Origin: JAAYZX01 sp040770645
Lineage (GTDB): Bacteria; Actinomycetota; Thermoleophilia; RBG-16-64-13
DNA: 64,000 nt
Reading direction: 5' to 3'
Assembly: GCA_040770645.1 (NCBI GenBank)
Contig: JAXGIS010000011.1
Location: 1 to 64,000, forward strand
The notes beneath the pieces were generated by a model. That model searched no databases and was not told where the DNA came from. It saw only the letters and a program-made list of their open reading frames with translations. The translations under genes were made by a program, and so were the position numbers. Below, piece by piece: positions 37,062-46,199 of this stretch (its first letter is position 1; each line of letters starts with the position of its first letter).

Positions 37062-37842
37062 ACCCGATGCGTACCCCGCTGATCGCGGGCAACTGGAAGT
37101 TGTTCAAGACCGGGGTGGAGGGCGCGGCTTTCATACAAGGCCTGGCCGAGAGCCTCGGGCGTCGCCTGGGGGACGCTCCGGGTGTGGAAGTGGTGGTGGC
37201 TCCGCCGTTCACCTCGCTCTATCAAGTGGCGCAGGCATGTGGGGGCACCAAGATCGAGGTAGCGGCCCAGGACGTGTACTGGCAGGAGAAGGGTGCTTTC
37301 ACTGGAGAGGTGGCGCCGCACATGGTGAAAGATGCCGGAGCGGCCTGGGCCATCGTGGGGCATTCGGAGCGCCGCCAGTTCTTCGGGGAAACCGATGAGA
37401 GCGTGGCCCGCAAGGTGCAGGCGGCTTTGGCGGCGGGGTTGAAGCCCATCATGTGCGTTGGGGAACTCGAGGACCAGCGTCTCTCCGGTATGACGGAACA
37501 GGTGCTGAAGACGCAGGTAGAGGCAGGATTGGCCCTGGTGGAGGCGTCCGACCTGGCCAAGATGGCCATCGCCTATGAACCGGTATGGGCCATCGGCACG
37601 GGGCGCACGGCCACACCGCAGCAGGCTCAAGAGGCGTGCGCCTTTATCCGTGGCCTGGTTGTTGAAGTTCAATCTGGAGGCGTCCGTTGCGGTCCGCATT
37701 CTGTATGGTGGGAGCGTCAAACCGGACAACACGGCGGAACTGATGAATCAAGTGGACATAGACGGGGGGCTAGTCGGAGGCGAGCCTGGAGGTGGAGTCC
37801 TTTGCCGACATCATCGAACAATCCCGAACGGCGCGCGCCTGA
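37058..37842 (+). CDS. tpiA: Triose-phosphate isomerase, frameshifted
   Basis: Interconverts glyceraldehyde 3-phosphate and dihydroxyacetone phosphate. IAGNWKLFKT starts the barrel; the electrophilic His is in VGHSERRQFFGE; the catalytic Glu in IAYEPVWAIGTGRTATPQQA; the C-terminal phosphate loop RILYGGSVKPDNTAEL is in a second frame (after about 37,670). At about 37,775 a lost dinucleotide (GGAGGCGAG for GGAGGCGCGAG) moves the last part, SLEVESFADIIEQS, to the third frame, ending at TGA 37,840-37,842. About 261 residues. The start overlaps the pgk stop. Confidence 0.92.
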
Positions 37843-39398
37843 CTCAGGCGCCGCTGCAGGCGACCCGGGCGCCCGGCGCCCGGTCGCCCTCATTATCTTG
37901 GACGGCTGGGGGCACGCACCTCCCGGCCCCGATAACGCCGTATCCCTTGCCAACATTCCCTTCTACCGCAGTCTGGAAGAGCAATACCCCCGCGAGTGGC
38001 TTGAAGCTGCAGGCGAAGCCGTGGGGCTTCCGGCAGGCATCATGGGCAACTCTGAAGTCGGCCACCTGACTTTGGGCACGGGGCGCATCAACTTCCAAGA
38101 CCTCTCGCGCATCAATCGGGCTGTTGCCGACGGTACCTTCTTTCGAAACCCTGTGTTGGGACCGGCTATGGCCCACGCTGCCACCGGGTTCGGCCGTCCA
38201 CCTCATGGGGCTCCTGTCAAACGGGGGAGTGCACTCCGCCATCGAGCATCTGCAGGCTTTGGTTCAGCTTGCCCACGATACCAGGGTCACCCGGCTGTTC
38301 ATCCACTGCTTCATGGACGGAAGAGATACCTCGCCCACGGCGGGCCGGGGTTCCTGGCCGCCCTGGAGGAGTTCTTGGCGGACGAGGGCGTGGGCGAGAT
38401 TGGAGCCCTGTCCGGTCGCTACTACGCCATGGATCGTGACAAGCGCTGGGAGCGCGTGAAGCTGGCCTACGACGCGCTGGTCTTCGGCGAAGGCGCTTCG
38501 AGCTTCCACCGTTGAGGAGGCCATCACCCGCTCGTACGAGCAGAACATCACCGACGAATTCGTACTGCCCACCGTGGTGAGCAATGACCCGGAATCGCGT
38601 ATCAAAGACGGTGACACCGTCATCTTCTTCAACTTCCGCCCCGACCGGGCCCGGGAGCTCACGCGCGCGTTCATCGAACCCGATTTCGACGGTTTTGATC
38701 GGGAGGGCCCGGCGCCGCAAGTAACGTACATCGGTATGACCGAGTACGACTCATCTTTCGGCATCCCCGTGGCGTTTCCGGATGTGCCGCCGGAGTTGCC
38801 CCTGGCCGAGGTGCTGAGCCGGGCGGGCATGACGCAGTTGCACATCGCCGAGACCGAGAAATACGCCCACGTCACCTTCTTCTTCAACGGCGGCCATGAG
38901 GCACCCTATCCCGGGGAGCGGCAGGTGCTGATCCCGTCACCGCGTGACATCGCCACCTACGATCAGCGTCCACAGATGGCCGCGTATGAGGTGGCCGCCC
39001 GTTTCGTGGAACTCTACGAGGAAGAAGAGTTCGATTTTGTGATCCTTAACTTCGCCAACCCCGACATGGTGGGGCACACGGGTGTGCTCGAGGCGACCGT
39101 GGAGGCCCTGGGCCACGTCGATAAGTGTTTGACCTCTGTGGTGGGCGCTTTGCAGGCCAAGAACGCGCACATCTTTGTCACCGCCGACCACGGGAACGCC
39201 GAGTCTATGCTGAATGACGACGGAACTCCCAACACCGCTCACACCACCAACCCCGTGCCTTTGCTGTATTTGGAGAAGGGGGCAGTGTTGCGAAAGGGAG
39301 CAGGACTATCGGACATAGCGCCGACCGTCCTTCACCTGTTAGGCCTTCCCGTCCCCTCGGTGATGACGGGTACGTCTCTCCTGGCAGAGGACGCGTGA
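37802..39398 (+). CDS. gpmI: 2,3-bisphosphoglycerate-independent phosphoglycerate mutase, frameshifted
   Basis: Isomerises 3- and 2-phosphoglycerate with two Mn ions. Metal and serine sites: ALIILDGWGHAPPGPDNAV, GNSEVGHLTLGTGRI (phosphorylated Ser), HLMGLLSNGGVHS, CFMDGRDTSP, GRYYAMDRDKRWER, NFRPDRARE, YAHVTFFFNGG, NFANPDMVGHTG, and FVTADHGNAE. At least three indels (about 38,190; 38,340; 38,505) distribute it over all frames. The best start is TTG at 37,802, because GGAGGTGGAG lies just before it; this lies inside the end of tpiA. About 530 residues, slightly long for the family. It ends 120 bp before secG. Confidence 0.92.
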
Positions 39399-39435
39399 TG
39401 ACTGCGGATGCAGGAGTGGCCGGATAAGTAAAGAA

Positions 39436-39466
39436 TTGCCGTTCATGTAGCATTACATGGTAACCT
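39436..39466 (+). promoter_or_regulatory. Possible secG promoter with 16-bp palindrome in the spacer
   Basis: CATGTAGCATTACATG (39444-39459) has perfect 6-bp arms around a 4-base centre. It lies between TTGCCG (39436-39441) and a weak TAACCT (39461-39466), so a protein bound there would sit on the promoter of secG and possibly the opp genes. Confidence 0.35.
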
Positions 39467-39518
39467 CGGAGAGGTAGATGATTCTGGGAAACCATGGCTT
39501 ACGCGGGAGTGTTGCGGC

Positions 39519-39740
39519 GTGAAGTACGTTCTCATTGTATTGGACAGCATTGTGGGGATTGGGTTGTTGATCCTCATCTTCCTTCATTCCGGCAAAGACG
39601 CCGGTCTGTCACAGGCCTTTGGGGGCGTGGGCAGTGGCTTCGGTGGCACCACGGTGGTGCAGAAGAATCTCACCCGCTTCACAGTTGGGTTTGCGGTAGC
39701 GTTCTTTGTGCTGACCATAGCGCTTGGGTTCATTGCGTGA
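39519..39740 (+). CDS. secG: Preprotein translocase subunit SecG
   Basis: Small accessory subunit of the SecYEG channel. 73 residues with two membrane segments (VLIVLDSIVGIGLLILIFLH and FTVGFAVAFFVLTIALGFIA) joined by the conserved cytoplasmic loop SGKDAGLSQAFGG. GTG start. Its place after gpmI follows the usual gap-pgk-tpiA-secG order of Gram-positive bacteria. oppA starts about 100 bp later. Confidence 0.93.
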   Translation: MKYVLIVLDSIVGIGLLILIFLHSGKDAGLSQAFGGVGSGFGGTTVVQKNLTRFTVGFAVAFFVLTIALGFIA

Positions 39741-39837
39741 ACGGTGTGTGGAAGCCGATGAGGAGGTGATGGCTGAAGTAGACTGGTATGCGTGGGCAGA
39801 GTTGTCTGCAAACCCAAGGAACGATGGAGGAGGCGTC

Positions 39838-41487
39838 TTGGACAACCATAGATACACTCGTTGGGGACTTCTTGTTCTGGTAGCCATCATGGTCGTGGCT
39901 CTGGGCGTGGTTGCTGCGGGCTGTGGGAGCAGCGCCACCACTACCACTGGAGGCGGCGCGGCCGGAGAGTTGGCAGCAGATCAGACTCTGCGCGTCAACA
40001 TCAACACCGAACCACCGAATATCGATCCCAACCTGGGCACGGACACCACGTCCGCTAAGGTCATCAACAACATCTTCGAGGGTCTCACCCACATCAACTA
40101 CGAGGGTGAGGTGTTCCCCGGTGCGGCCGAGAAGTGGGAAGTGTCCGATGACGGTCTCACGTACACTTTCTATCTGCGCGGCACTGACAAGTGGACCAAC
40201 GGCGACGTAGTTACCAGCCAAGACTTCAAGGACTCCTGGCTGCGGATCCTGGATCCGGCTACGGGGGCCGACTACGCCTATATGGTGTTCGTGATCAAGG
40301 GCGCCGCTGAGTTCAACGCCGGCGAAGGCAAGGCCGAAGACGTGGCTATCGACGCCAGCGATCCCAAGGTTCTGAAAGTGACCCTGGTGGGCAGGGTTCC
40401 CTGGTTTGTGCCCATGATGGCGCACCAGGCCTTCTTCCCCATCCACAAGGCCACCGTGGATCAGCACGGGGACAAGTGGACCGAGCCGGGCAACATCGTC
40501 AGCAATGGTCCGTTCAAGCTCACCACCTGGAACCACGAGTCCGACATACTGCTGGAGAAGTGGGGCGACCATCGCTTGGCCTCGGAGACCACCCTCGAGA
40601 AGATCAAGATGATCATGATCGTGGAGGCCACCACCGGAGTGGCGGCTTTCGAGAACAACGAGGTGGACATTCAGTCAGATCTGCCCGTGGCGGACATGGA
40701 CCGGCTGAAGAAGCTCCCCGAGTACACGCTGTTCCCGATGCTGGGCATCTACTACTACGGCTTCAACATCAAGAACCCGTCGCTGGAAAAGGTGGAAGTG
40801 CGCCAGGCTTTGGCTATGGCCATGGACCGCCAGTCCATCATTGATAACGTGGCTAAGGCCGACCAGCTACCCGCCGTCTCCTTCACTCCCAAGGGCATGC
40901 CCGGTTGGGACGTCTTCCACAAGTCCGAACTGCTGAAGCCCACCGCCGATAAGGAAGGCGCCAAGAAACTGCTGGCCGACGCAGGGTTCCCCGATGGCCA
41001 GGGTCTCCGTGAAATCGTGATCTACTACAACACCAGCGAGGGCCATCAGGCCATAGCCACTGCGGTCCAAGATCAGTGGAAGCAGGTCGGAGCCAACGTC
41101 ACCCTCAAGAACATGGAGTGGAAGCAGTACCTCGACTTCCTCCCCAACAACGATGACGTTATGGTTTACCGCATGGGTTGGGTGGCCGACTTCAACGACG
41201 CCTACAACTTCCTCGAGATTCTGCGCGAGAAGAGCGGCAATAACTACACTCGTTGGTCCAGCGCCGAGTATGAGAAGAACTTGGACGATGCTCTGCAGGC
41301 TCCGGACGAAGCTGCACGTTTTGAGCTTTACTCCAAGTGCGAGCAGATCCTGCAGGACGAGATGCCCGTAGCGCCGATCTACTGGTACACCAACCCCGAG
41401 TTGGTGAAGAAGTACGTGACCGGCTACGAGCCGAATCCGCTGGGGGAACTTACCAACTACTGGACGGTGAAGATCCTCAAGCACTAA
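39838..41487 (+). CDS. oppA: Oligopeptide ABC transporter, substrate-binding lipoprotein
   Basis: 549-residue lipoprotein that captures peptides outside the cell (SBP family 5). TTG start at 39838, five bases after GGAGGAGG; basic N-terminus, hydrophobic run LLVLVAIMVVALGVV and lipobox VAAGC. Family motifs: LRVNINTEPPNIDPNLGTDT, IFEGLTHINYEGEVFPGAAE, RGTDKWTNGDVVTSQDF, NGPFKLTTWNHESDI, and VRQALAMAMDRQSIIDNV. Intact. The gene is separated from oppB by 200 bp that include a hairpin (41,524-41,548), an arrangement that usually leaves the binding protein more abundant than the pore. Ligand could be peptides, but the family also binds nickel or sugars. Confidence 0.92.
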   Translation: MDNHRYTRWGLLVLVAIMVVALGVVAAGCGSSATTTTGGGAAGELAADQTLRVNINTEPPNIDPNLGTDTTSAKVINNIFEGLTHINYEGEVFPGAAEKWEVSDDGLTYTFYLRGTDKWTNGDVVTSQDFKDSWLRILDPATGADYAYMVFVIKGAAEFNAGEGKAEDVAIDASDPKVLKVTLVGRVPWFVPMMAHQAFFPIHKATVDQHGDKWTEPGNIVSNGPFKLTTWNHESDILLEKWGDHRLASETTLEKIKMIMIVEATTGVAAFENNEVDIQSDLPVADMDRLKKLPEYTLFPMLGIYYYGFNIKNPSLEKVEVRQALAMAMDRQSIIDNVAKADQLPAVSFTPKGMPGWDVFHKSELLKPTADKEGAKKLLADAGFPDGQGLREIVIYYNTSEGHQAIATAVQDQWKQVGANVTLKNMEWKQYLDFLPNNDDVMVYRMGWVADFNDAYNFLEILREKSGNNYTRWSSAEYEKNLDDALQAPDEAARFELYSKCEQILQDEMPVAPIYWYTNPELVKKYVTGYEPNPLGELTNYWTVKILKH

Positions 41488-41523
41488 TCCGTCAATCACG
41501 AGGAGCCGGTGGATCTAATGGTG

Positions 41524-41548
41524 GCGGCGGCACGGGGCGTGCCGCCGC
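41524..41548 (+). terminator. Hairpin between oppA and oppB
   Basis: GCGGCGGCAC (41524-41533) and GTGCCGCCGC (41539-41548) form a perfect 10-bp stem with a GGGGC loop. There is no T-run, so it probably acts as a 3' stabiliser or partial terminator for oppA. Confidence 0.55.
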
Positions 41549-41691
41549 GCACTTCATAGTGCGGTTTAATTGTGCGCGTTGAGCATGTAATAATGTGCCG
41601 GGATTGCGTGACAGGGGTACCGTGCAGAAGCGGCGGAGAGACCGACCAGATGACGAGCAAGCACTCGGTCGCGTAAGCGGGGTAAGACACC

Positions 41692-42606
41692 GTGTTCAAG
41701 TTCATAGTGCGAAGGATACTGTGGAGCATCCCCGTCCTACTGCTTGTGATTCTCTTCACGTTTCTGCTCATGAAGGCTATTCCGGGCGGGCCCTTCACCG
41801 GGGAGAAGGGCATTCCTCCTGAGATCTTGGCCAACATGAACGCCAAGTACGGGTTGGACAAGCCGTGGTTCGAACAGTATGCCCGCTACGTGTGGCACGC
41901 TTTTCGGGGAGATTTAGGGGTTTCCATGACTCAGAAGTCGCGGACGGTCATGGACATCATCGGTAGTGCTTTCCCGGTTTCCATGCAGCTAGGCATCCAA
42001 GCCTTCCTATTAGCGATTCTTATCGGTCTGCCGGCGGGGATCATCGCGGGGCTGCGGCACACACGTGGATGGACTATACGGCCATCTTCTACTCCACCAT
42101 CGGCTGGGCGATTCCCACTTTCATCACCGGCCCCATCCTGATTTACTTCTTCGCGGTCAAGTTGGGGTGGTTCCCCACCTCGCGCTGGGAGGGGCCCATC
42201 TACTGGGTCTTGCCAACCGTGACGCTGGGATTCTCCTTGTCGGCGTATTTCGCACGCCTGACCCGTGGCAGCATCCTGGAGACTCTGCAGCAGGACTTTG
42301 TGCGGACGGCGCAGGCCAAGGCTGCCGCGCGGGTTGGTGGTCCGCCGCCACATCCTGCGCAACTCCCTCATTCCTGTGATCACGCAGGCGGGGCCGCTGC
42401 TCGGTTTCGTCATTACCGGTAGTTTCTTGACCGAGTATATCTTCGCTATCCCCGGTCTGGGCCGCCACTACATCCAGAGTGTGACCAACCGGGACTACTC
42501 GGTGGTCATGGGGCTCGCGGTGTTGTTGTCGGCCGTGATAGTGGTGGCGAATATGGTGGTGGACATCCTGTACGGCTACCTGGATCCTCGGATCCGGTAT
42601 GAGTGA
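41692..42606 (+). CDS. oppB: Oligopeptide ABC transporter permease OppB, frameshifted
   Basis: First pore subunit. Family start FIVRRILWSIPVLLLVILFT and PGGPFTGEKGIPPE; the signature loop to the ATPases is in the stretch DFVRTAQAKG to RNSLIPVITQAG; C-terminal SVTNRDYSVVMGLAVLLSAV and VDILYGYLDPRIRYE. Two indels: CGGCACACACG (about 42,057) lacks an A before TWMDYTAIFYST, and a second lies near 42,325. About 305 residues, six membrane segments. GTG start. Ends just before oppC. Confidence 0.9.
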
Positions 42607-42620
42607 AGCGGGGAGGCGGC

Positions 42621-43559
42621 ATGAGCGACACTAAAGCGCATGAAATCGACTCCTCGGTAGCCGCGCTGGCCGAGGAGCGCGACGCGGGGGCCCCGCTCAC
42701 CATTCGTCAAACCACCCTGTGGGGAGACGTGATCAGGCGGTTCATGCGTAATCGCGCCGCCCTGCTCGGCCTCTCTGTGCTGGCGCTAATGATCCTGTAC
42801 TCCACCATTGGACCTTGGATTCGGCCGTACGGTTTTGCCGACCAGGATTTCTCCATCGCCAACCAGCTGCCCAACGCACAACACTGGTTCGGCACCGACA
42901 TGTTCGGCCGCGACCTCTTCGTGCGGGCGGCCATGGGGGGGCGCGTTTCACTATTGGTGGCGTTTGCCGCCACCGGTGTGGTCCTGGTAGTGGGCGTGCT
43001 GTATGGGTCCACCTCGGGCTTCATTGGCGGGAAGGTGGACGAGATCATGATGAGGTTTGTGGACATCCTTTACGGGATGCCCTATCTGCCCTTCGCCATT
43101 ATCCTGCTGGTGATCCTGGGTGGGGGAGTGGTGCCGATGCTGCTGGCCTTGGCCATCGTGTCGTGGCTCACGCCCTCTCGACTGGTGCGGGGCCAGATTC
43201 TGACTCTGAAACAGAATGAGTACGTGGAGGCGGCGCGGGCGTTGGGAGCGTCGCAGGCGCGAGTGGTGTGGCGTCACTTGCTCCCCAATACACTGGGAAT
43301 CATCGTGGTGGCCATGTTCCTGGAAGTGCCGTCTATGATCCTGGGCGAAGCCGTCCTCTCGTTCTTGGGTCTGGGCATATCGGCTCCCAACGCTTCATGG
43401 GGCACGCTGGCTGAAGAGGGGTGGAAGGCGTTGCGCTCGTATCCATGGCTGATCATCCTGCCCGGACTGTTCATCTCCATCACGGTCCTGGCGTTCAATT
43501 TCGTGGGCGACGGTTTCCGGGATGCTATCGACCCACGGACCAAGGAGGGGAACGGGTGA
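42621..43559 (+). CDS. oppC: Oligopeptide ABC transporter permease OppC
   Basis: Second pore subunit, 312 residues, intact. Cytoplasmic N-terminus, then RNRAALLGLSVLALMILYST, WFGTDMFGRDLFVRAAMGGR, and the ATPase-coupling loop QNEYVEAARALGASQARVVW with RHLLPNT. C-terminus IDPRTKEG. Start ATG at 42621 with GGGGAGG; an upstream in-frame GTG (42603) lacks a good site. It overlaps oppD by GTGA. Confidence 0.95.
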   Translation: MSDTKAHEIDSSVAALAEERDAGAPLTIRQTTLWGDVIRRFMRNRAALLGLSVLALMILYSTIGPWIRPYGFADQDFSIANQLPNAQHWFGTDMFGRDLFVRAAMGGRVSLLVAFAATGVVLVVGVLYGSTSGFIGGKVDEIMMRFVDILYGMPYLPFAIILLVILGGGVVPMLLALAIVSWLTPSRLVRGQILTLKQNEYVEAARALGASQARVVWRHLLPNTLGIIVVAMFLEVPSMILGEAVLSFLGLGISAPNASWGTLAEEGWKALRSYPWLIILPGLFISITVLAFNFVGDGFRDAIDPRTKEGNG

Positions 43560-44554
43560 GCCCGCTGCTGGAGGTCAAAGACCTGAAGACGCAGTTCTTC
43601 ACCCGCGAGGGTGTGGTTCATGCAGTCGACGGGGTCAGTTATGCAGTGGACGAGGGAAAGACGCTCGGCTTGGTGGGGGAGTCCGGGTGTGGGAAGAGTG
43701 TGAGTGCCCTGTCCGTGATGCGCCTGATCCCGGACCCGCCGGGGAAGATCGTTGAAGGTCAGATACTGTTTGAAGATCGTGATCTGGTTCCTCTGTCCGA
43801 GAGAGAGATGCGCGACATGCGCGGCAACCAGATCTCCATGATCTTCCAGGATCCCATGACCTCTTTGAACCCTGTGGTGAGGATAGGGTTGCAGATGACT
43901 GAAGGCATCCAACTCCACATGGGGTTGAGTAAGAAGGAGGCGGAAGACCGGGCGGTGGAACTGCTCGACGCCGTTGGTTTGCCCGATGCCAGACGCCGAC
44001 TCAAGGACTACCCTCATCAGTTCTCGGGGGGCATGAGGCAGCGGGTCATGATCGCCATGGCGCTCAGCTGCGACCCCAAGCTGCTCATAGCCGACGAGCC
44101 CACCACGGCACTCGACGTCACCATTCAGGCCCAGATCTTGGACCTGCTCAAACGCATGCAGGATCGTTTCAGCATGTCCATTCTGCTCATAACACACGAC
44201 TTGGGTGTGGTGGCCGGAGTGAGCGACGACGTCTGCGTGATGTACGCAGGTCGGATTGTGGAGCAGGCGGACACCGTGAGTCTGTTTGAGCATCCCCAGC
44301 ATCCTTACACTTTGGCGCTGCTCAACTCGATTCCCCGCTTGGATACCGAGGAACGCGGCAGGTTGGCGAACATCCCCGGTCTCCCTCCGGACTTGGTCCA
44401 GCCTCCGGCCGGGTGTCGCTTCCATCCCAGGTGCCGTTTCGCCCGCGAACGTTGTCGGCAGGGGGAACAACCCCCTCTCATGTCCTTCGACGGGTCCGAG
44501 CACTTGGTGGCGTGTTGGTACGCCGATGACCTCGTCAACGGGAAGGAGGGGTGA
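43556..44554 (+). CDS. oppD: Oligopeptide ABC transporter ATPase OppD
   Basis: Cytoplasmic ATPase driving import, 332 residues, intact. Walker A GESGCGKS, Q-loop MIFQDPMTSLNP, signature FSGGMRQRVMIAMAL, Walker B LLIADEPTTALD, and H-loop LITHDLGVVA. The C-terminal oligopeptide-type extension carries the four-cysteine cluster GCRFHPRCRFARERC ending in CWYA, which binds an iron-sulfur cluster in this family. The GTG start (43556) is inside the oppC stop and follows AAGGAGGGG. Confidence 0.95.
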   Translation: MSPLLEVKDLKTQFFTREGVVHAVDGVSYAVDEGKTLGLVGESGCGKSVSALSVMRLIPDPPGKIVEGQILFEDRDLVPLSEREMRDMRGNQISMIFQDPMTSLNPVVRIGLQMTEGIQLHMGLSKKEAEDRAVELLDAVGLPDARRRLKDYPHQFSGGMRQRVMIAMALSCDPKLLIADEPTTALDVTIQAQILDLLKRMQDRFSMSILLITHDLGVVAGVSDDVCVMYAGRIVEQADTVSLFEHPQHPYTLALLNSIPRLDTEERGRLANIPGLPPDLVQPPAGCRFHPRCRFARERCRQGEQPPLMSFDGSEHLVACWYADDLVNGKEG

Positions 44555-44556
44555 CC

Positions 44557-45622
44557 ATGGAATCCGTGCTTGCCGATAGCCCGGTGTCGGGGTCGGTGGC
44601 CGCAGGCGCGGCAACTCCCCCGCTCCTGAACGTCAAGAACCTCATTAAACGCTTCCCCATCACCTCCGGATTCATTTTCCAACGAGTGGTCGGCCATGTG
44701 CACGCTGTGGAGGATGTGTCGTTCGAAGTGGCCGAGGGCGAGACCCTGGGCTTGGTCGGCGAGTCCGGCTGTGGCAAGACCACGATAGGACGCTGCGTTC
44801 TGCAACTCCATCGCCCCACTTCCGGCAGCATACGCTTCATGGGCACCGAACTGACCACGCTCCGGGGCCAGGGCCTCCAAGATATGCGGCGCAACATGCA
44901 GATCGTTTTCCAAGATCCGTACGCTTCACTCAATCCACGTATGACGGTTGGGACCATCGTGGGCGAGCCACTGACCATTCACCACATCGGCACCCGCACC
45001 GAGCGCAAGGAACGCGGTCGACCACGAGGAGCGGCTGGCCGAGGTGCTCGAGGCCGTCGACCTGCCTTCGGGGTCCGCCGATCGCTACCCGCACGAGTTC
45101 TCCGGAGGGCAGCGGCAGCGGATCGGCTTGGCCAGGGCTCTGGCTCTGCACCCCAAGCTCATCATCTGTGATGAGCCTGTATCCGCCCTGGATGTATCGA
45201 TTCAAGCCCAGATGCTCAACTTGCTCCAGTCGCTGCAGGAGGAACTGAATCTCACCTACCTGTTCATCGCCCACGATTTGTCCGTGGTAAAACACGTGTC
45301 GGATCGCGTGGCGGTCATGTATCTGGGCAAGGTGGTGGAGATAGCCCGTAGCGGCGACCTATACCGGAACCCGCTCCATCCCTACACTTTCGGGCTGTTG
45401 GCGGCCATTCCCATTCCGGACCCCAAAGTGCAGCGTCACCGGGCCCACAAGGTCTTGGAAGGCGATGTGCCCAGCCCCACCGACCCACCTCCCGGCTGCG
45501 TGTTCCATCCCCGTTGCTTCCGTGCTCAGGAGATCTGCAGGCAACAAGTGCCGCCTTTGGTAGATCACGGTGAGGGGCACCAGGCGGCGTGTTTCTTCCC
45601 GCTGTCGGGCGGAGAGGTCTAG
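44557..45622 (+). CDS. oppF: Oligopeptide ABC transporter ATPase OppF, one indel
   Basis: Second ATPase. Walker A GESGCGKTT, IVFQDPYASLNPRMTV, signature FSGGQRQRIGLARALAL, Walker B LIICDEPVSALDVS, and H-loop FIAHDLSVVKHVSD. C-terminal oligopeptide domain GCVFHPRCFRAQEIC, with the Cys cluster. One extra G at GAACGCGGTCGACC (about 45,013) shifts the frame; removing it gives RKERVDHEERLAEVLEAVDL. About 354 residues. Start ATG at 44557, seven bases after GGAAGGAGGG; a GTG six bases upstream is possible. Confidence 0.93.
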
Positions 45623-45703
45623 TGCCGGCGGCAGGAATGGGCGCGTGGTTGGTGGCGGCACTTATGCCGCGCTGAAGGCGGGTGTGGCGCGAGTTGTACC
45701 CAC

Positions 45704-45712
45704 TGGTATACT
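45704..45712 (+). promoter_or_regulatory. Extended -10 promoter of rnpB
   Basis: TGGTATACT (45704-45712) is an extended -10 element (TGn plus TATACT). Counting seven bases gives a start at 45,719, exactly where the P1 helix of the RNase P RNA begins. No clear -35 box. Confidence 0.6.
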
Positions 45713-45718
45713 CGATGT

Positions 45719-46080
45719 GCAGCCTGGGCAGCTACGGGGGTAGGCGGCCGGTGCCGCACTACTCTCGAGGAAAGTCCGGACTCCGCAGAGCAGGGTGCTG
45801 GATAGCGTCCAGCGGGGGAAACCCCAGGGAAAGTGCCACAGAAATGACACAGCCCGCGCAGGGCACGCGCCCTGGGCGGGCAACGGTGAAATGGTGCGGT
45901 AAGAGCGCACCGGCGTCGTGGTGACACGGCGGCCAGGTAAACCCCACCCGGAGCAAGGCCGCAAAGGGAAGCGCTTGAGGGCTGCTCGTCCGATGCTTCC
46001 GGGTTGGCCGCACGAGGCGCACGGTAACGTGCGTCCCAGATGGATGGCTGTCCTCGACAGAATCCGGCTTATAGGGCTGC
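45719..46080 (+). ncRNA. rnpB: RNase P RNA (bacterial type A)
   Basis: Catalytic RNA that matures tRNA 5' ends. Landmarks in order: P4 5' strand region GAGGAAAGTCCGGACTCC, AGCAGGGTGCTGG, GGGGGAAACCCCAGGGAAAG, the CACAGAAATGACA conserved stretch, AACGGTGAAATGGTGCGGTA, GGTAAACCCCACCCGGAGCA, and the P4 3' strand AGATGGATGGCTGTCC with ACAGAATCCGGCTTATAGG. P1 pairs GCAGCC at 45,719 with GGCTGC ending at 46,080. Length of 362 bases fits type A of actinobacteria. Confidence 0.95.
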
Positions 46081-46199
46081 TACAGCGGGGCCCCAGCCGC
46101 GCGGCGGCAGGGGCCTCCGCCCTGTGTCGGGTGTGTGGCCCGAGCGGCCGGCGGGAAAGTATGGCTGAGAGAACCACAGAGTAGGCGGGAGGCGATTAC

